Source of the DNA: Fimadaptatus sp963928645
GTDB lineage: Bacteria > Bacillota > Clostridia > Christensenellales > Aristaeellaceae
Direction of reading: 5' to 3'
Assembly (NCBI GenBank): GCA_963928645.1
Contig: CAWVGT010000103.1
Span: forward strand, 1 to 14,216
Length of the DNA: 14,216 nt
Part shown: one piece after another, positions 6,166 to 13,061 of the stretch
How the letters are laid out: every line of letters starts with the position of its first letter
Numbering within the stretch: the stretch's first letter is position 1
The notes under the pieces: generated by a model
What the model was told of the DNA's origin: nothing
What the model saw: only the letters and a program-made list of their open reading frames with translations
The model's database searches: none
Translations under genes and position numbers: made by a program

Positions 6166-7719
6166 TCAATCGCGGGGCTTCATCGTCGGAAAGAGTATTA
6201 CGTCGCGTATCGTATCGGAATTGGTCAGCATCATAACGCACCGGTCGACGCCTATGCCCATGCCGCCGGTCGGGGGCAGGCCGTACTCCAGCGCGGCTAT
6301 GTAGTCCTCGTCCATCATGCCGGCCTCGTCGTCGCCCTTGGCGCGCAGCTCGGCCTGCCTGAGGAAGCGCTGCTTCTGGTCGATCGGGTCGTTCAGCTCG
6401 GAGAAGGCGTTGCCTATCTCGCTGCGGCAGATGAAGAACTCGAACCGCTCGGTCAGGCGCGGATCGCCCGGGGTGTGCTTGGCCAGCGGCGACACCTCGA
6501 CCGGATAGGTCGTGATGAACGTGGGCTGCACCAGCTTCTCCTCGACCTTCTGGTCAAAGCACTCGTAAAGCGCGTTGCCCCAGGTCGGGTCGGCGGTCGG
6601 CGGCAGCTCGATGCCCACGCCCCTGGCCGCGGCCACGGCCTCGGCGTCGTCGGTTATCGCCATGAAGTCTATGCCCACGTACTTCTTTACGGCCTCGGCC
6701 ATCGTCATGCGCGGCCAGCCGGGCTTGAGGTCTATCTTCTCGCCCATCCACTCGATCTCGTACGTGCCCAGTATGCTCTGGGCCGCGCCCGAAATCATGC
6801 CCTCGGCTATGTCCATCATGTCGGTGTAGTCGGCATATGCCTGATACAGCTCGATCGACGTGAACTCGGGGTTGTGGCGCGGATCCATGCCCTCGTTGCG
6901 GAATATGCGGCCTATCTCGTATACGCGCTCCATGCCGCCCACTATCAGGCGCTTGAGCGGCAGCTCGGTGGCTATGCGCATGTACATGTCTATGTCCAGC
7001 GTATTGTGGTGGGTCACGAACGGGCGCGCCGTCGCGCCGCCGGATATCGTGTTGAGCACCGGCGTCTCGACCTCTATGTAGCCGCGCGCGTCCAGATAAT
7101 CGCGCATGAACTTGATAAAGCGCGAGCGCACCTCGAACGTGCGGCGCACCTCGGGGTTCATTATCAGGTCGACATAGCGCTGGCGATAGCGCAGCTCCTT
7201 GTCCTTGAGCCCGTGGAACTTCTCGGGCAGCGGCCTGAGCGACTTGCTCAGCAGCTTGAGCTCGGTGACCTTGACCGACAGCTCGCCGGTGCGCGTGCGG
7301 AACAGCTCGCCCTTCACGCCGATTATGTCGCCTATGTCCAGCTCCTTGAACGCGGCGTAGCACTCCTCGCCCACGTTGTCGCGGCGCACGTACGCCTGTA
7401 TCTGGCCCTCGCGATCCATTATGTGGCAGAAGCTGGCCTTGCCCATCACGCGGCGCGACATCATGCGCCCAGCCATCGCGACCTCAAGGTGCGGCGCGGC
7501 CTCATGTTGCTCGGCGTCGGCGTCCTCGCCATGCTCGGCGCGGAACTCAGCCTCCAGCCGCTCATACTCGGCCATAGCCGAGGCCGAGCGCCAGGTCACG
7601 TCGTAGCGCATCTCCACGAACGGGTCTTTGCCCTGCGCCACCAGCGCGGCCAGCTTGTCGCGGCGTATCTGCTCCTGCTCGCTGAAATCCTCTGCGGGCC
7701 GGTTCTCCTCATTTGCCAT
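6166..7719 (-). CDS. lysS: Lysyl-tRNA synthetase, class II
   Basis: Charges tRNA-Lys with lysine in the cytoplasm; 517 residues, typical or slightly long for the family. The N-terminal OB-fold anticodon-binding domain spans about residues 78-160 (AMAGRMMSRRVMGKASFCHI). The class II catalytic core follows: motif 1 around 193-222 (RSRFIKFMRDYLDARGYIEV), motif 2 at 273-290 with FRNEG and HNPEFTSIE, and motif 3 at 486-493 (GMGIGVDR). The segment at about 60-77 is acidic and somewhat longer than usual. The ATG at 7719 has AGGGGTG about 7 nt upstream. It lies 33 bp after greA, an order common in Bacillota, and shares the greA promoter and leader. No internal promoter was found. Confidence 0.98.
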   Translation of the reverse strand: MANEENRPAEDFSEQEQIRRDKLAALVAQGKDPFVEMRYDVTWRSASAMAEYERLEAEFRAEHGEDADAEQHEAAPHLEVAMAGRMMSRRVMGKASFCHIMDREGQIQAYVRRDNVGEECYAAFKELDIGDIIGVKGELFRTRTGELSVKVTELKLLSKSLRPLPEKFHGLKDKELRYRQRYVDLIMNPEVRRTFEVRSRFIKFMRDYLDARGYIEVETPVLNTISGGATARPFVTHHNTLDIDMYMRIATELPLKRLIVGGMERVYEIGRIFRNEGMDPRHNPEFTSIELYQAYADYTDMMDIAEGMISGAAQSILGTYEIEWMGEKIDLKPGWPRMTMAEAVKKYVGIDFMAITDDAEAVAAARGVGIELPPTADPTWGNALYECFDQKVEEKLVQPTFITTYPVEVSPLAKHTPGDPRLTERFEFFICRSEIGNAFSELNDPIDQKQRFLRQAELRAKGDDEAGMMDEDYIAALEYGLPPTGGMGIGVDRCVMMLTNSDTIRDVILFPTMKPRD

Positions 7720-7752
7720 ACATTTACACCCCTACTATTTGATAGCGCGCGC

Positions 7753-8241
7753 TCAGTTGCTGCGCACCGAGATAATCTTCATCTTGATCATGCCGTCGGG
7801 CGCGGCGACCTCGACGGTATCGCCCACATGCGCGCCCAGCAGCGCCGCGCCCATGGGCGACTCGTTGGATATGCGGTTCTGGGTTATGTCGGCCTCGGTC
7901 GAGCCGGTTATGGTGTACTCGTCCTCCTCGTCGAACTCCAGGTCAAGCACGCGCACCGTCGAGCCCAGGCCGACCTCGTCCTTGCCCAGCTCGCTGCTGT
8001 CGACTATCTGCGCGTGGCGCAGCATGTTGTCCAGCTCCAGTATGCGGCCCTCCATGAACGCCTGTTCGTTCTTGGCCTCCTCGTACTCGGCGTTTTCGCT
8101 CAGGTCGCCGAAGCCGCGCGCCACGCGGATCTTCTCGGCCACCTCGGCGCGCTTGGTTTTGAGCAGGTAATCCAGTTCTTCTTCGAGCTTCTTAAAGCCC
8201 TCCTGGGTCATCACAAACAGGCCGTTCTGATCCTGTGCCAT
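7753..8241 (-). CDS. greA: Transcription elongation factor GreA
   Basis: Binds RNA polymerase through the secondary channel and stimulates cleavage of backtracked RNA; 162 residues, the normal length. The N-terminal coiled coil covers about 12-80, with the tip motif GDLSENAEY at 45-53 carrying the acidic residues D46 and E49 that act at the polymerase active site. The C-terminal FKBP-like domain includes SNESPMGAALLGAHVGD at 126-141. The start is the ATG at 8241, with GGAGG and an 8-nt spacer just upstream; the open frame extends further upstream but only into the leader. It is first in a greA-lysS-unknown unit, read from a promoter about 150 bp upstream through a leader with an attenuator-like hairpin. 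Confidence 0.98.
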   Translation of the reverse strand: MAQDQNGLFVMTQEGFKKLEEELDYLLKTKRAEVAEKIRVARGFGDLSENAEYEEAKNEQAFMEGRILELDNMLRHAQIVDSSELGKDEVGLGSTVRVLDLEFDEEDEYTITGSTEADITQNRISNESPMGAALLGAHVGDTVEVAAPDGMIKMKIISVRSN

Positions 8242-8273
8242 AATAAACTCCTCCTGTCGCGCACTCAGCGCCA

Positions 8274-8308
8274 TAAAAATAAATAACAAACGGCGAATTG
8301 TTTCGCCG
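8274..8308 (-). promoter_or_regulatory. Attenuator-like terminator hairpin in the greA leader
   Basis: Minus strand: CGGCGAA (8308-8302), loop ACAA, TTCGCCG (8297-8291), a perfect 7-bp stem followed by a U-rich tract TTTGTTATTTATTTTT (8290-8275). It lies downstream of the greA promoter and upstream of the greA Shine-Dalgarno, so it would stop transcription before greA. A competing stem, CGCTT (8321-8317) with AAGCG (8311-8307), overlaps its 5' arm. Regulation is inferred from these alternatives. Confidence 0.6.
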
Positions 8309-8319
8309 CTTGTATGAAG

Positions 8320-8346
8320 CGCCGGCTCGCTCCACACTCGCCGGCG
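8320..8346 (-). other. Second leader hairpin upstream of the greA attenuator
   Basis: A perfect 7-bp stem, CGCCGGC (8346-8340) with GCCGGCG (8326-8320), and a 13-nt loop. Its 3' arm overlaps the CGCTT that could alternatively pair with the 5' arm of the attenuator hairpin, so the structures could be mutually exclusive. Confidence 0.5.
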
Positions 8347-8387
8347 TCTCTGTGTCGTAACCGCCCATAAGACATCCATTGGGCATA

Positions 8388-8417
8388 AGTATACAATATG
8401 GTGCGTTAACTTGTCAA
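8388..8417 (-). promoter_or_regulatory. Sigma-A promoter for greA-lysS
   Basis: Minus strand: perfect -35 TTGACA (8417-8412), 18-nt spacer, -10 TATACT (8393-8388; 5 of 6). The predicted start near 8381 gives a leader of about 140 nt to the greA ATG. Confidence 0.8.
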
Positions 8418-8474
8418 CCTTGCGCGCGCGGGGCGGCAGTTTTTTCACGACTTTTTGCCCTGCGCGCCACATTT

Positions 8475-10085
8475 CTACTCGTCGGAATACGGCGTGGTGC
8501 GGTCTATGCGGTGCACCAGCACGACCGCGATCGCCATCAGCCCCGCGGTCAGCAGCAGCAGGTACTGCTTGTTTATCATCGTAAGCCCGAGCACATTGAT
8601 CGACAGCTCCTCGGTCGCCTCGATGAAGTACTTGCCGATCGTGACGCCTATCAGCGCCGCGAAGTTGGCCACCGTAGAATAGAACCCTATGAACACCGTC
8701 TGGTGCTCGCGCGGTATGTTCACATACGGTATGCTGGCAAACGGCAGGTTGATGCCTATCGCCATTATGAACGCCCATATCAGCGTCAGCGGGTATATAA
8801 ACAGCGCGCGCTCGGTCACGAACGCCAGCCCGATGTAGTGCAGCAAGTACATGCTCATGCCCATCGACAGTATCCTAAACGGCGAGCGGCCGCTGGATAT
8901 GCGGCTCCACACGCGCGTGAGCAGCAGCACTATCGGCACGTTGAGCATGTTTACGACCATTATGTACGTGTACGACACGTTCAGGTTCTTGAGCAGGTAG
9001 ACCGTGTAGTACGACCCGGGTATGTTGGCGGTCACGTTCCACAGGAACACTATCGCGATCGTGCGCAGATACAGCCTGTTCTTAAGCGGCAGCGTTACCA
9101 GGTCGCGCACGTTGAAGCGCTCGCCCGCGTTCTCGTATGGATACTCGCGTATGCCGCCGTACAGCACGAAGTCCAGCACGTACAGCCCCAGCGCGACTAT
9201 CCTGAGCGCGAGCAGGCCGCCGTACTCGTTGCCATAGGCCGTGAACACGTCAACTATCGCGCTGCCCGCCAGGTTGAATATGGCCACGACCGAGCCCACC
9301 GTCATAGTGACCAGCGAGAAGAACCCCGCGCGCACCTTGGGCGGTATCGACTGCAGATGCCACACCGTTATGCCCGGCGAGGCTATCGCGCCCACGAAGT
9401 TGACTATCGCCACGCAGATGCCCACCAGCGTGAGCTTGGCCTGCTGGGGCGCGGGCGCGAGCGGTATAAGGCCGATGACCAGTATGTTTATGACCATCGT
9501 GGTCGCGCGCATCGCCATCAGCAGCGGCTTGCGGCGCGCGAACCGCTCCAGCAGCAGCGGCGCGAACATCTGCACCATGTTGGCCGCGACGCCTATCATG
9601 CTCATAGTGCCTATGAAGCCGTCGTCGGCGTCCATCAGCAGCAGCAGTCCGGTAAAGAAGCTGCCGCCGATCAGGTTCGCGATTATGTTGGCGGTGTAGT
9701 TGAGCACCAGCAGCCGCGCGCGGTCCTGGCTGGAGCGCTCGCCGGGCGTATACCAGCCCGCGCACAGCGACAGCTTCAGCCGCTCGCAGGTGCGCCGCGC
9801 GCTGAAGTTGCGCAGCGACATGCCGCTCAGATCCAGCCTGAGCCTGTAGCGCGCGCACAGCCGGCCCAGCGGGCCGCGCGGCATCAGCGCCGGCCGCGCC
9901 TCGGACTGGGGCGCGCAGGGCGCCGCGTCGGCCGGCCGGGGCGATTCGGCCGCGGGGTTTGCGGCCGTCGCGGCCTCCGGTGCAGCGCGGTCTACGCGCG
10001 GCTCAACCGCATCGTCCGCCCGACCGGCAGGTGGGGGTACCTTGTCGACCTGCGCGTTGGACGCGCCGTTGGTTTTGTGCTTCAT
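8475..10085 (-). CDS. Major facilitator superfamily-type transporter with a long disordered N-terminus
   Basis: Polytopic inner-membrane protein of 536 residues. From about residue 125 onward it shows repeated hydrophobic segments consistent with about 12 membrane helices, and the cytoplasmic-type loop ERFARRKPLLM after helix 2 resembles the MFS loop between helices 2 and 3. Substrate not predictable from sequence. The first 125 or so residues are Ala/Pro/Glu/Arg-rich and appear disordered; this is unusual, since most MFS proteins start within about 20 residues of helix 1. The ATG at 10085 has only a weak GGGAT upstream. In-frame ATGs at 9884 and 9821 would shorten the tail but also lack good ribosome binding sites. 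No convincing promoter was seen in 10086-10225. The gene ends 58 bp before the greA promoter without a clear terminator. Confidence 0.82.
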   Translation of the reverse strand: MKHKTNGASNAQVDKVPPPAGRADDAVEPRVDRAAPEAATAANPAAESPRPADAAPCAPQSEARPALMPRGPLGRLCARYRLRLDLSGMSLRNFSARRTCERLKLSLCAGWYTPGERSSQDRARLLVLNYTANIIANLIGGSFFTGLLLLMDADDGFIGTMSMIGVAANMVQMFAPLLLERFARRKPLLMAMRATTMVINILVIGLIPLAPAPQQAKLTLVGICVAIVNFVGAIASPGITVWHLQSIPPKVRAGFFSLVTMTVGSVVAIFNLAGSAIVDVFTAYGNEYGGLLALRIVALGLYVLDFVLYGGIREYPYENAGERFNVRDLVTLPLKNRLYLRTIAIVFLWNVTANIPGSYYTVYLLKNLNVSYTYIMVVNMLNVPIVLLLTRVWSRISSGRSPFRILSMGMSMYLLHYIGLAFVTERALFIYPLTLIWAFIMAIGINLPFASIPYVNIPREHQTVFIGFYSTVANFAALIGVTIGKYFIEATEELSINVLGLTMINKQYLLLLTAGLMAIAVVLVHRIDRTTPYSDE

Positions 10086-10182
10086 AAAAGCTCAATCCCA
10101 CTTTCATCATATTGAATGAGGCGACCTTGGAACCATTGTATGAAGGTTGACCCGCCGGGTTGCGCGCGCGCAGCCGCGGTGT

Positions 10183-10201
10183 GCGCGGCGCTGGGCCGCG
10201 C
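10183..10201. other. GC hairpin between the small unknown gene and the transporter
   Basis: A perfect 7-bp inverted repeat GCGCGGC/GCCGCGC with a 5-nt loop. No U tract follows on the minus strand, so a terminator role after the gene ending at 10226 is doubtful. It may simply reflect GC-rich sequence. Confidence 0.3.
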
Positions 10202-10225
10202 GTATTCTATTGTATTGATCGGCGC

Positions 10226-10477
10226 TCACAGCCCAAACGCGTCGTAGCGCGCCAGCACTGCGCTCAGCGTCAGTTTCTGGCCCAGCAGCTGCTTAAACGT
10301 GGCCGAATTCTGCCGGCCCTGCGCGCGCAGCGCCTCGAGCCGGCGCTCCAGCTCGGCGTACTCGGCCCGGGCCGCGTCGCGGCACTGCTCAAAGCGCGCC
10401 AGCCGCTCTATCGCCCGCGCGCAGTCCACGCCCTCGCGCAGCGCCCAGCTGCCCTCGCGGCGCTCGGTCATGGTCAT
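10226..10477 (-). CDS. Small predicted coiled-coil protein, function unknown
   Basis: I do not recognise this 83-residue product. It is charged and helical, with a heptad-like stretch at about 34-54 (RDAARAEYAELERRLEALRAQ), and ends LTLSAVLARYDAFGL. It has no membrane segment, signal peptide or cysteine motif. The ATG at 10477 starts 10 bp after the stop of the upstream unknown gene. An AGGA there lies 4 nt from this ATG and 10 nt from a second ATG at 10471, so either could be used. The tight spacing suggests translational coupling and a shared role with the 425-residue protein. It is not obviously a shadow frame, because no other convincing frame covers the interval. Confidence 0.65.
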   Translation of the reverse strand: MTMTERREGSWALREGVDCARAIERLARFEQCRDAARAEYAELERRLEALRAQGRQNSATFKQLLGQKLTLSAVLARYDAFGL

Positions 10478-10487
10478 ATCGTCCTGC

Positions 10488-11765
10488 TCAGCGCAGCGGG
10501 AACATCTCCTGCCGCAGTCGCGCGTCGTCCAACAGCTTTTCCCAGTCGGTTATGTGCAGATAGCGCGGCTCGCGCCCGAACACGAACGACAGCATCGCCT
10601 CCAGCTCCGCGGTGGACACATACGTCTCCTCGGGCAACGGCGTGAACGCGGCCACGCGGCTGAGGCCCAGCGCGCGCAGCGGTTCGATCTGCTCGGCGCG
10701 TATCGTGTCGCACACCAGCAGCTTGCCGCTCAGGTTGAGCTGCATGCTCACGCTGCGCGCGTCGCTGAGCAGGCCGTTCACGCTCTCAAACAGCACGTTG
10801 GCCTGTTCGATCTTTTGCAGGCGGCGCGCGGCGTTCGCCGAATCGCGGGTGCGCAGCGCGTCGGTCTTGACGCCCGCCAGCCGCAGCTCGGCCATCGTGG
10901 CCTGGCTGACCGAGGCGTCGGCCACATAGGCGCGCGTGTGCTTGTTGATCCAGCCGCGCCGCCACGCCGAAAAGAATATGCGCCGCTCCAGCACATAGCG
11001 CAGGAACGAGCCGTCGACCAGCGCCGCATTGAACAGCACGCCGTCCAGCCCGAGCTTGCCTATCACTGCCTCGGTGGACTTGGGCACCGGGCGGCGGCGC
11101 GGCGCGGCGGGCCGGGCGGGTTCGTCGGCATGCCCGGCCGGCTCGCCGCTCCGGCCGGCGCGCGTGCTCTCGTACGTGAGCCGGCGCGCGGCGTCGTCCT
11201 CGTAGTCGCGCGCGCCCTCGCGCTCGGAGTTGCGCCCGCCGTACGCGCGCGCGCCCGGGCGCACATAGCCGTCGAAGTCGTCGCGGGGCGGGGCGGCGTC
11301 GCGGGCCTCGGCCGCGCCGGTGTCCACGCGGCTGAACGAACCCGCGGCGGGCGCGCGTTCAGGCGCGCGTTCACGGGGCGGTTCCGGGCGACCGGCCGCG
11401 CGCTCGGCGCTGCGCCGGCGGTCGCGCGCCTCGGCGGCCAGCCGATCCAGCTCCTCGCTCTCGCGCTGCTCGTCGGCGCGGCGGGACTCGTCGCGCAGTT
11501 CGGCGGCCTGGGCGCGCGCGCTGCGCAGCTCTTCGCCGTCCTCATCGCCCACGCCCGCCAGCGCGGTGTAGTACGGCGGCGTAAACGCGTCCACATATCG
11601 ATCCAGCTGCAACACCCACGCGCGCATAGTGCGCTGATCGGGCGCGGGTATGCGCTCGACATAGGTCGTCACGCCGCTTATGCTCACCAGGTCGCGCTCG
11701 AATCTGCCGCCGCTATAAAACGACGTAACGCGGCGCACCAGTCCACCCTCGTTACCAGCCAGCAT
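10488..11765 (-). CDS. Uncharacterised protein: two folded ends joined by a charged, disordered linker
   Basis: No family recognised. With the start at 11765 the product has 425 residues. Residues 1-75 look folded (RVTSFYSGGRFERDLVSISG, then RAWVLQLDRYVDAF). Residues 76-130 are highly charged and probably helical or coiled coil. Residues 131-230 are Arg/Ala/Pro/Asp-rich and disordered. Residues 231-425 look like a folded alpha/beta domain, including GKLLVCDTIRAEQIEPLRAL and a closing YLHITDWEKLLDDARL. No signal peptide or membrane segment. I prefer the ATG at 11765, with AGGGGG about 6 nt upstream, over one at 11792. A good promoter lies 75-103 bp upstream, and the small coiled-coil gene follows 10 bp after. 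Function cannot be assigned from sequence. Confidence 0.8.
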   Translation of the reverse strand: MLAGNEGGLVRRVTSFYSGGRFERDLVSISGVTTYVERIPAPDQRTMRAWVLQLDRYVDAFTPPYYTALAGVGDEDGEELRSARAQAAELRDESRRADEQRESEELDRLAAEARDRRRSAERAAGRPEPPRERAPERAPAAGSFSRVDTGAAEARDAAPPRDDFDGYVRPGARAYGGRNSEREGARDYEDDAARRLTYESTRAGRSGEPAGHADEPARPAAPRRRPVPKSTEAVIGKLGLDGVLFNAALVDGSFLRYVLERRIFFSAWRRGWINKHTRAYVADASVSQATMAELRLAGVKTDALRTRDSANAARRLQKIEQANVLFESVNGLLSDARSVSMQLNLSGKLLVCDTIRAEQIEPLRALGLSRVAAFTPLPEETYVSTAELEAMLSFVFGREPRYLHITDWEKLLDDARLRQEMFPLR

Positions 11766-11839
11766 GACCGCCCCCTTACAGCTTTTCAACACTCGAAATT
11801 ACGCACCCCGAATCCGGGCCGCGCATTCGCTCTCGTGAT

Positions 11840-11868
11840 ATGATAGCACAATTTTCGCGCTTTGCCAA
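11840..11868 (-). promoter_or_regulatory. Sigma-A promoter for the two uncharacterised genes
   Basis: Minus strand: -35 TTGGCA (11868-11863; 5 of 6), 17-nt spacer ending TGC, -10 TATCAT (11845-11840; 5 of 6) with an extended -10 TG. The predicted start near 11833 leaves a leader of about 68 nt before the ATG at 11765. Confidence 0.75.
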
Positions 11869-11949
11869 CAATTTGCGCATAAATTCTGGGTTGCACGGCG
11901 AAGTTTTACCGGGGCGCGCGTTGGGCGAAATTGTGGCGGCGGATATGCA

Positions 11950-11983
11950 AATCGGGCCGTCCCCCTCAGGGAGCGGCCCGATT
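11950..11983 (-). terminator. Terminator-like hairpin, one of a repeated set
   Basis: A perfect 10-bp inverted repeat, AATCGGGCCG/CGGCCCGATT, with a 14-nt loop TCCCCCTCAGGGAG (plus strand). On the minus strand it is followed by TTGC, giving the ATTTGC tail. A decayed second copy with the same loop lies at 12584-12617. It may end read-through just upstream of the promoter at 11840-11868, or be part of a repeat element. Confidence 0.5.
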
Positions 11984-12617
11984 CAGAGCGTGGATTATTC
12001 CCGACGGCTGGATAGCCGTTTTTCGTCATCCAACTTTTCCAAGCATCCTATTTGTGATGTTGCAGAATCAATCCAATGCAAGCGGTATTCGCTTTGATCT
12101 AAGTGTCTTGCTGGCTGCCGCTGCGCGTTTGGCCAAGCAGGCCGTGTGTGCATTCTTCTTCAACAGACCGAATCGGGCCGTCCGCTCTGTGAACAGCTCG
12201 ATACTGATCGTGGACAATGCCCTGGCCGCCGCATGTCGCGAGCTTCTCTAAACCCGATTCAACCTATGTGCGTATTTGTTTATGCAAAGCAGCGCCGCGA
12301 CGTGGGACACATGACCACAATGCGCTGAACCTGGCCATGACCATTGCAACCTGCACTGAACTGTATGTGAGTGAACAGCTTTATCCATACAGCAAATCGG
12401 GCCGTGGACAAACCCCGGTGGCTGAACAGAAGGTTTATTCCAGGCACCTTTATTTCAGCCTATGGGCAATGCTGCAAAACCAGTTTGATATAGGCAGCAT
12501 TCCGCCTATATCAGTGCATTTTCCGACCAATTTTGCGCATTTGGCCAGGCAGACCGCGTGCGGCATACTTCGTACATAGACCGAATCGGGCCTTCCCCCT
12601 CAGGGAGCAGTCCGATT
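11950..12617. repeat. Degenerate ~220-bp repeat cluster in a lower-GC intergenic region
   Basis: The motif AATCGGGCC occurs at 11950, 12171, 12395 and 12584, spaced 221, 224 and 189 bp. The clearest longer match is 12056-12180 with 12467-12592, about 125 bp each and 411-413 bp apart: both have an ATGTTGCA/ATGCTGCA start, a central TTTGGCCA(A/G)GCAG and an AGACCGAATCGGGCC end. The region is visibly less GC-rich than the genes around it. No open frame here has a ribosome binding site or a recognisable product. It fills most of the ~1.3-kb gene-less interval 11766-13061. Confidence 0.65.
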
Positions 12618-12750
12618 GCCAGAGGCCAAACCCGCCACGGTTGAGCGATGTGTTCAGTCAAAGCCGGCGCCGGGGCGCTGCGCTAATGCGCTGTGAACCC
12701 GCGCCATCCCCGACACAGCGCGATCTGATCCATCAGCGCCGACCGCCCGG

Positions 12751-12795
12751 TCAAAAAACAAGGCGCAGGATACGCATTTGAGCATATCCCGCGCC
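12751..12795 (-). terminator. Strong intrinsic terminator downstream of the SH3-repeat gene
   Basis: Minus strand: GGCGCGGGATATG (12795-12783) pairs with CGTATCCTGCGCC (12774-12762), a 13-bp stem with two wobble pairs and an 8-nt loop, followed by TTGTTTTTTGA. It is the best U tract in the window. It lies 266 bp after the stop at 13062, with nothing recognisable between. Confidence 0.8.
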
Positions 12796-13061
12796 TCTGG
12801 CCAGTTGCATAGGACGCCAGACATTCCAGCGCTCAGTCGGCGTTTTCGCCAGGCGTCCCCGACTTCGTTCCGGCTCTCGCCGGATATGCGCTGCGATCTG
12901 CGCGCTGCCCGCGCATGGCGCATGCGCCGGGCTTCAGGCGGGAGCGAATGCCCGGGCTATTCCGCGCTCAAATGCGCTCCGTCGCCGTTCGCAGCCCGGT
13001 CGCGCCGCGCGCGAGCCGCTGCGCAGGCCATACAAGCCGCACCTCCCGCGCGTGCGGCCGC
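12796..13061. other. Gene-less spacer after the SH3-repeat gene
   Basis: No coding frame with a start signal and no family resemblance was found on either strand. It is probably a 3' untranslated region between the stop at 13062 and the terminator. Confidence 0.4.

Noticed and set aside
4843..8286. A 1147-codon plus-strand open frame, and similar long plus-strand frames opposite obg, nfnB, the transporter and the 425-residue gene
   Set aside because: They are antisense to well-supported genes, have Arg/His/Ala/Leu-rich nonsense composition and no ribosome binding sites; long antisense frames are expected in GC-rich coding DNA.
8242..8386. Leader peptide frame upstream of greA starting at the ATG at 8386
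   Set aside because: The ATG overlaps the predicted transcription start and has no Shine-Dalgarno, the frame runs into greA in another frame, and there is no run of lysine codons that would suit lysS attenuation.
10106..10140. TACAAT or TATGAT as a -10 for the transporter gene
   Set aside because: No acceptable -35 hexamer is found 16-18 bp upstream of either.
12381..12390. TTATCCATA as a possible DnaA box
   Set aside because: A single imperfect match with no cluster, AT-rich unwinding region or dnaA/dnaN nearby.
11931..12579. Plus-strand frames of 106 and 120 codons sharing MLQNQ and LA(K/R)Q segments
   Set aside because: The similarity comes from the underlying DNA repeat, starts lack ribosome binding sites, and neither resembles a known protein.
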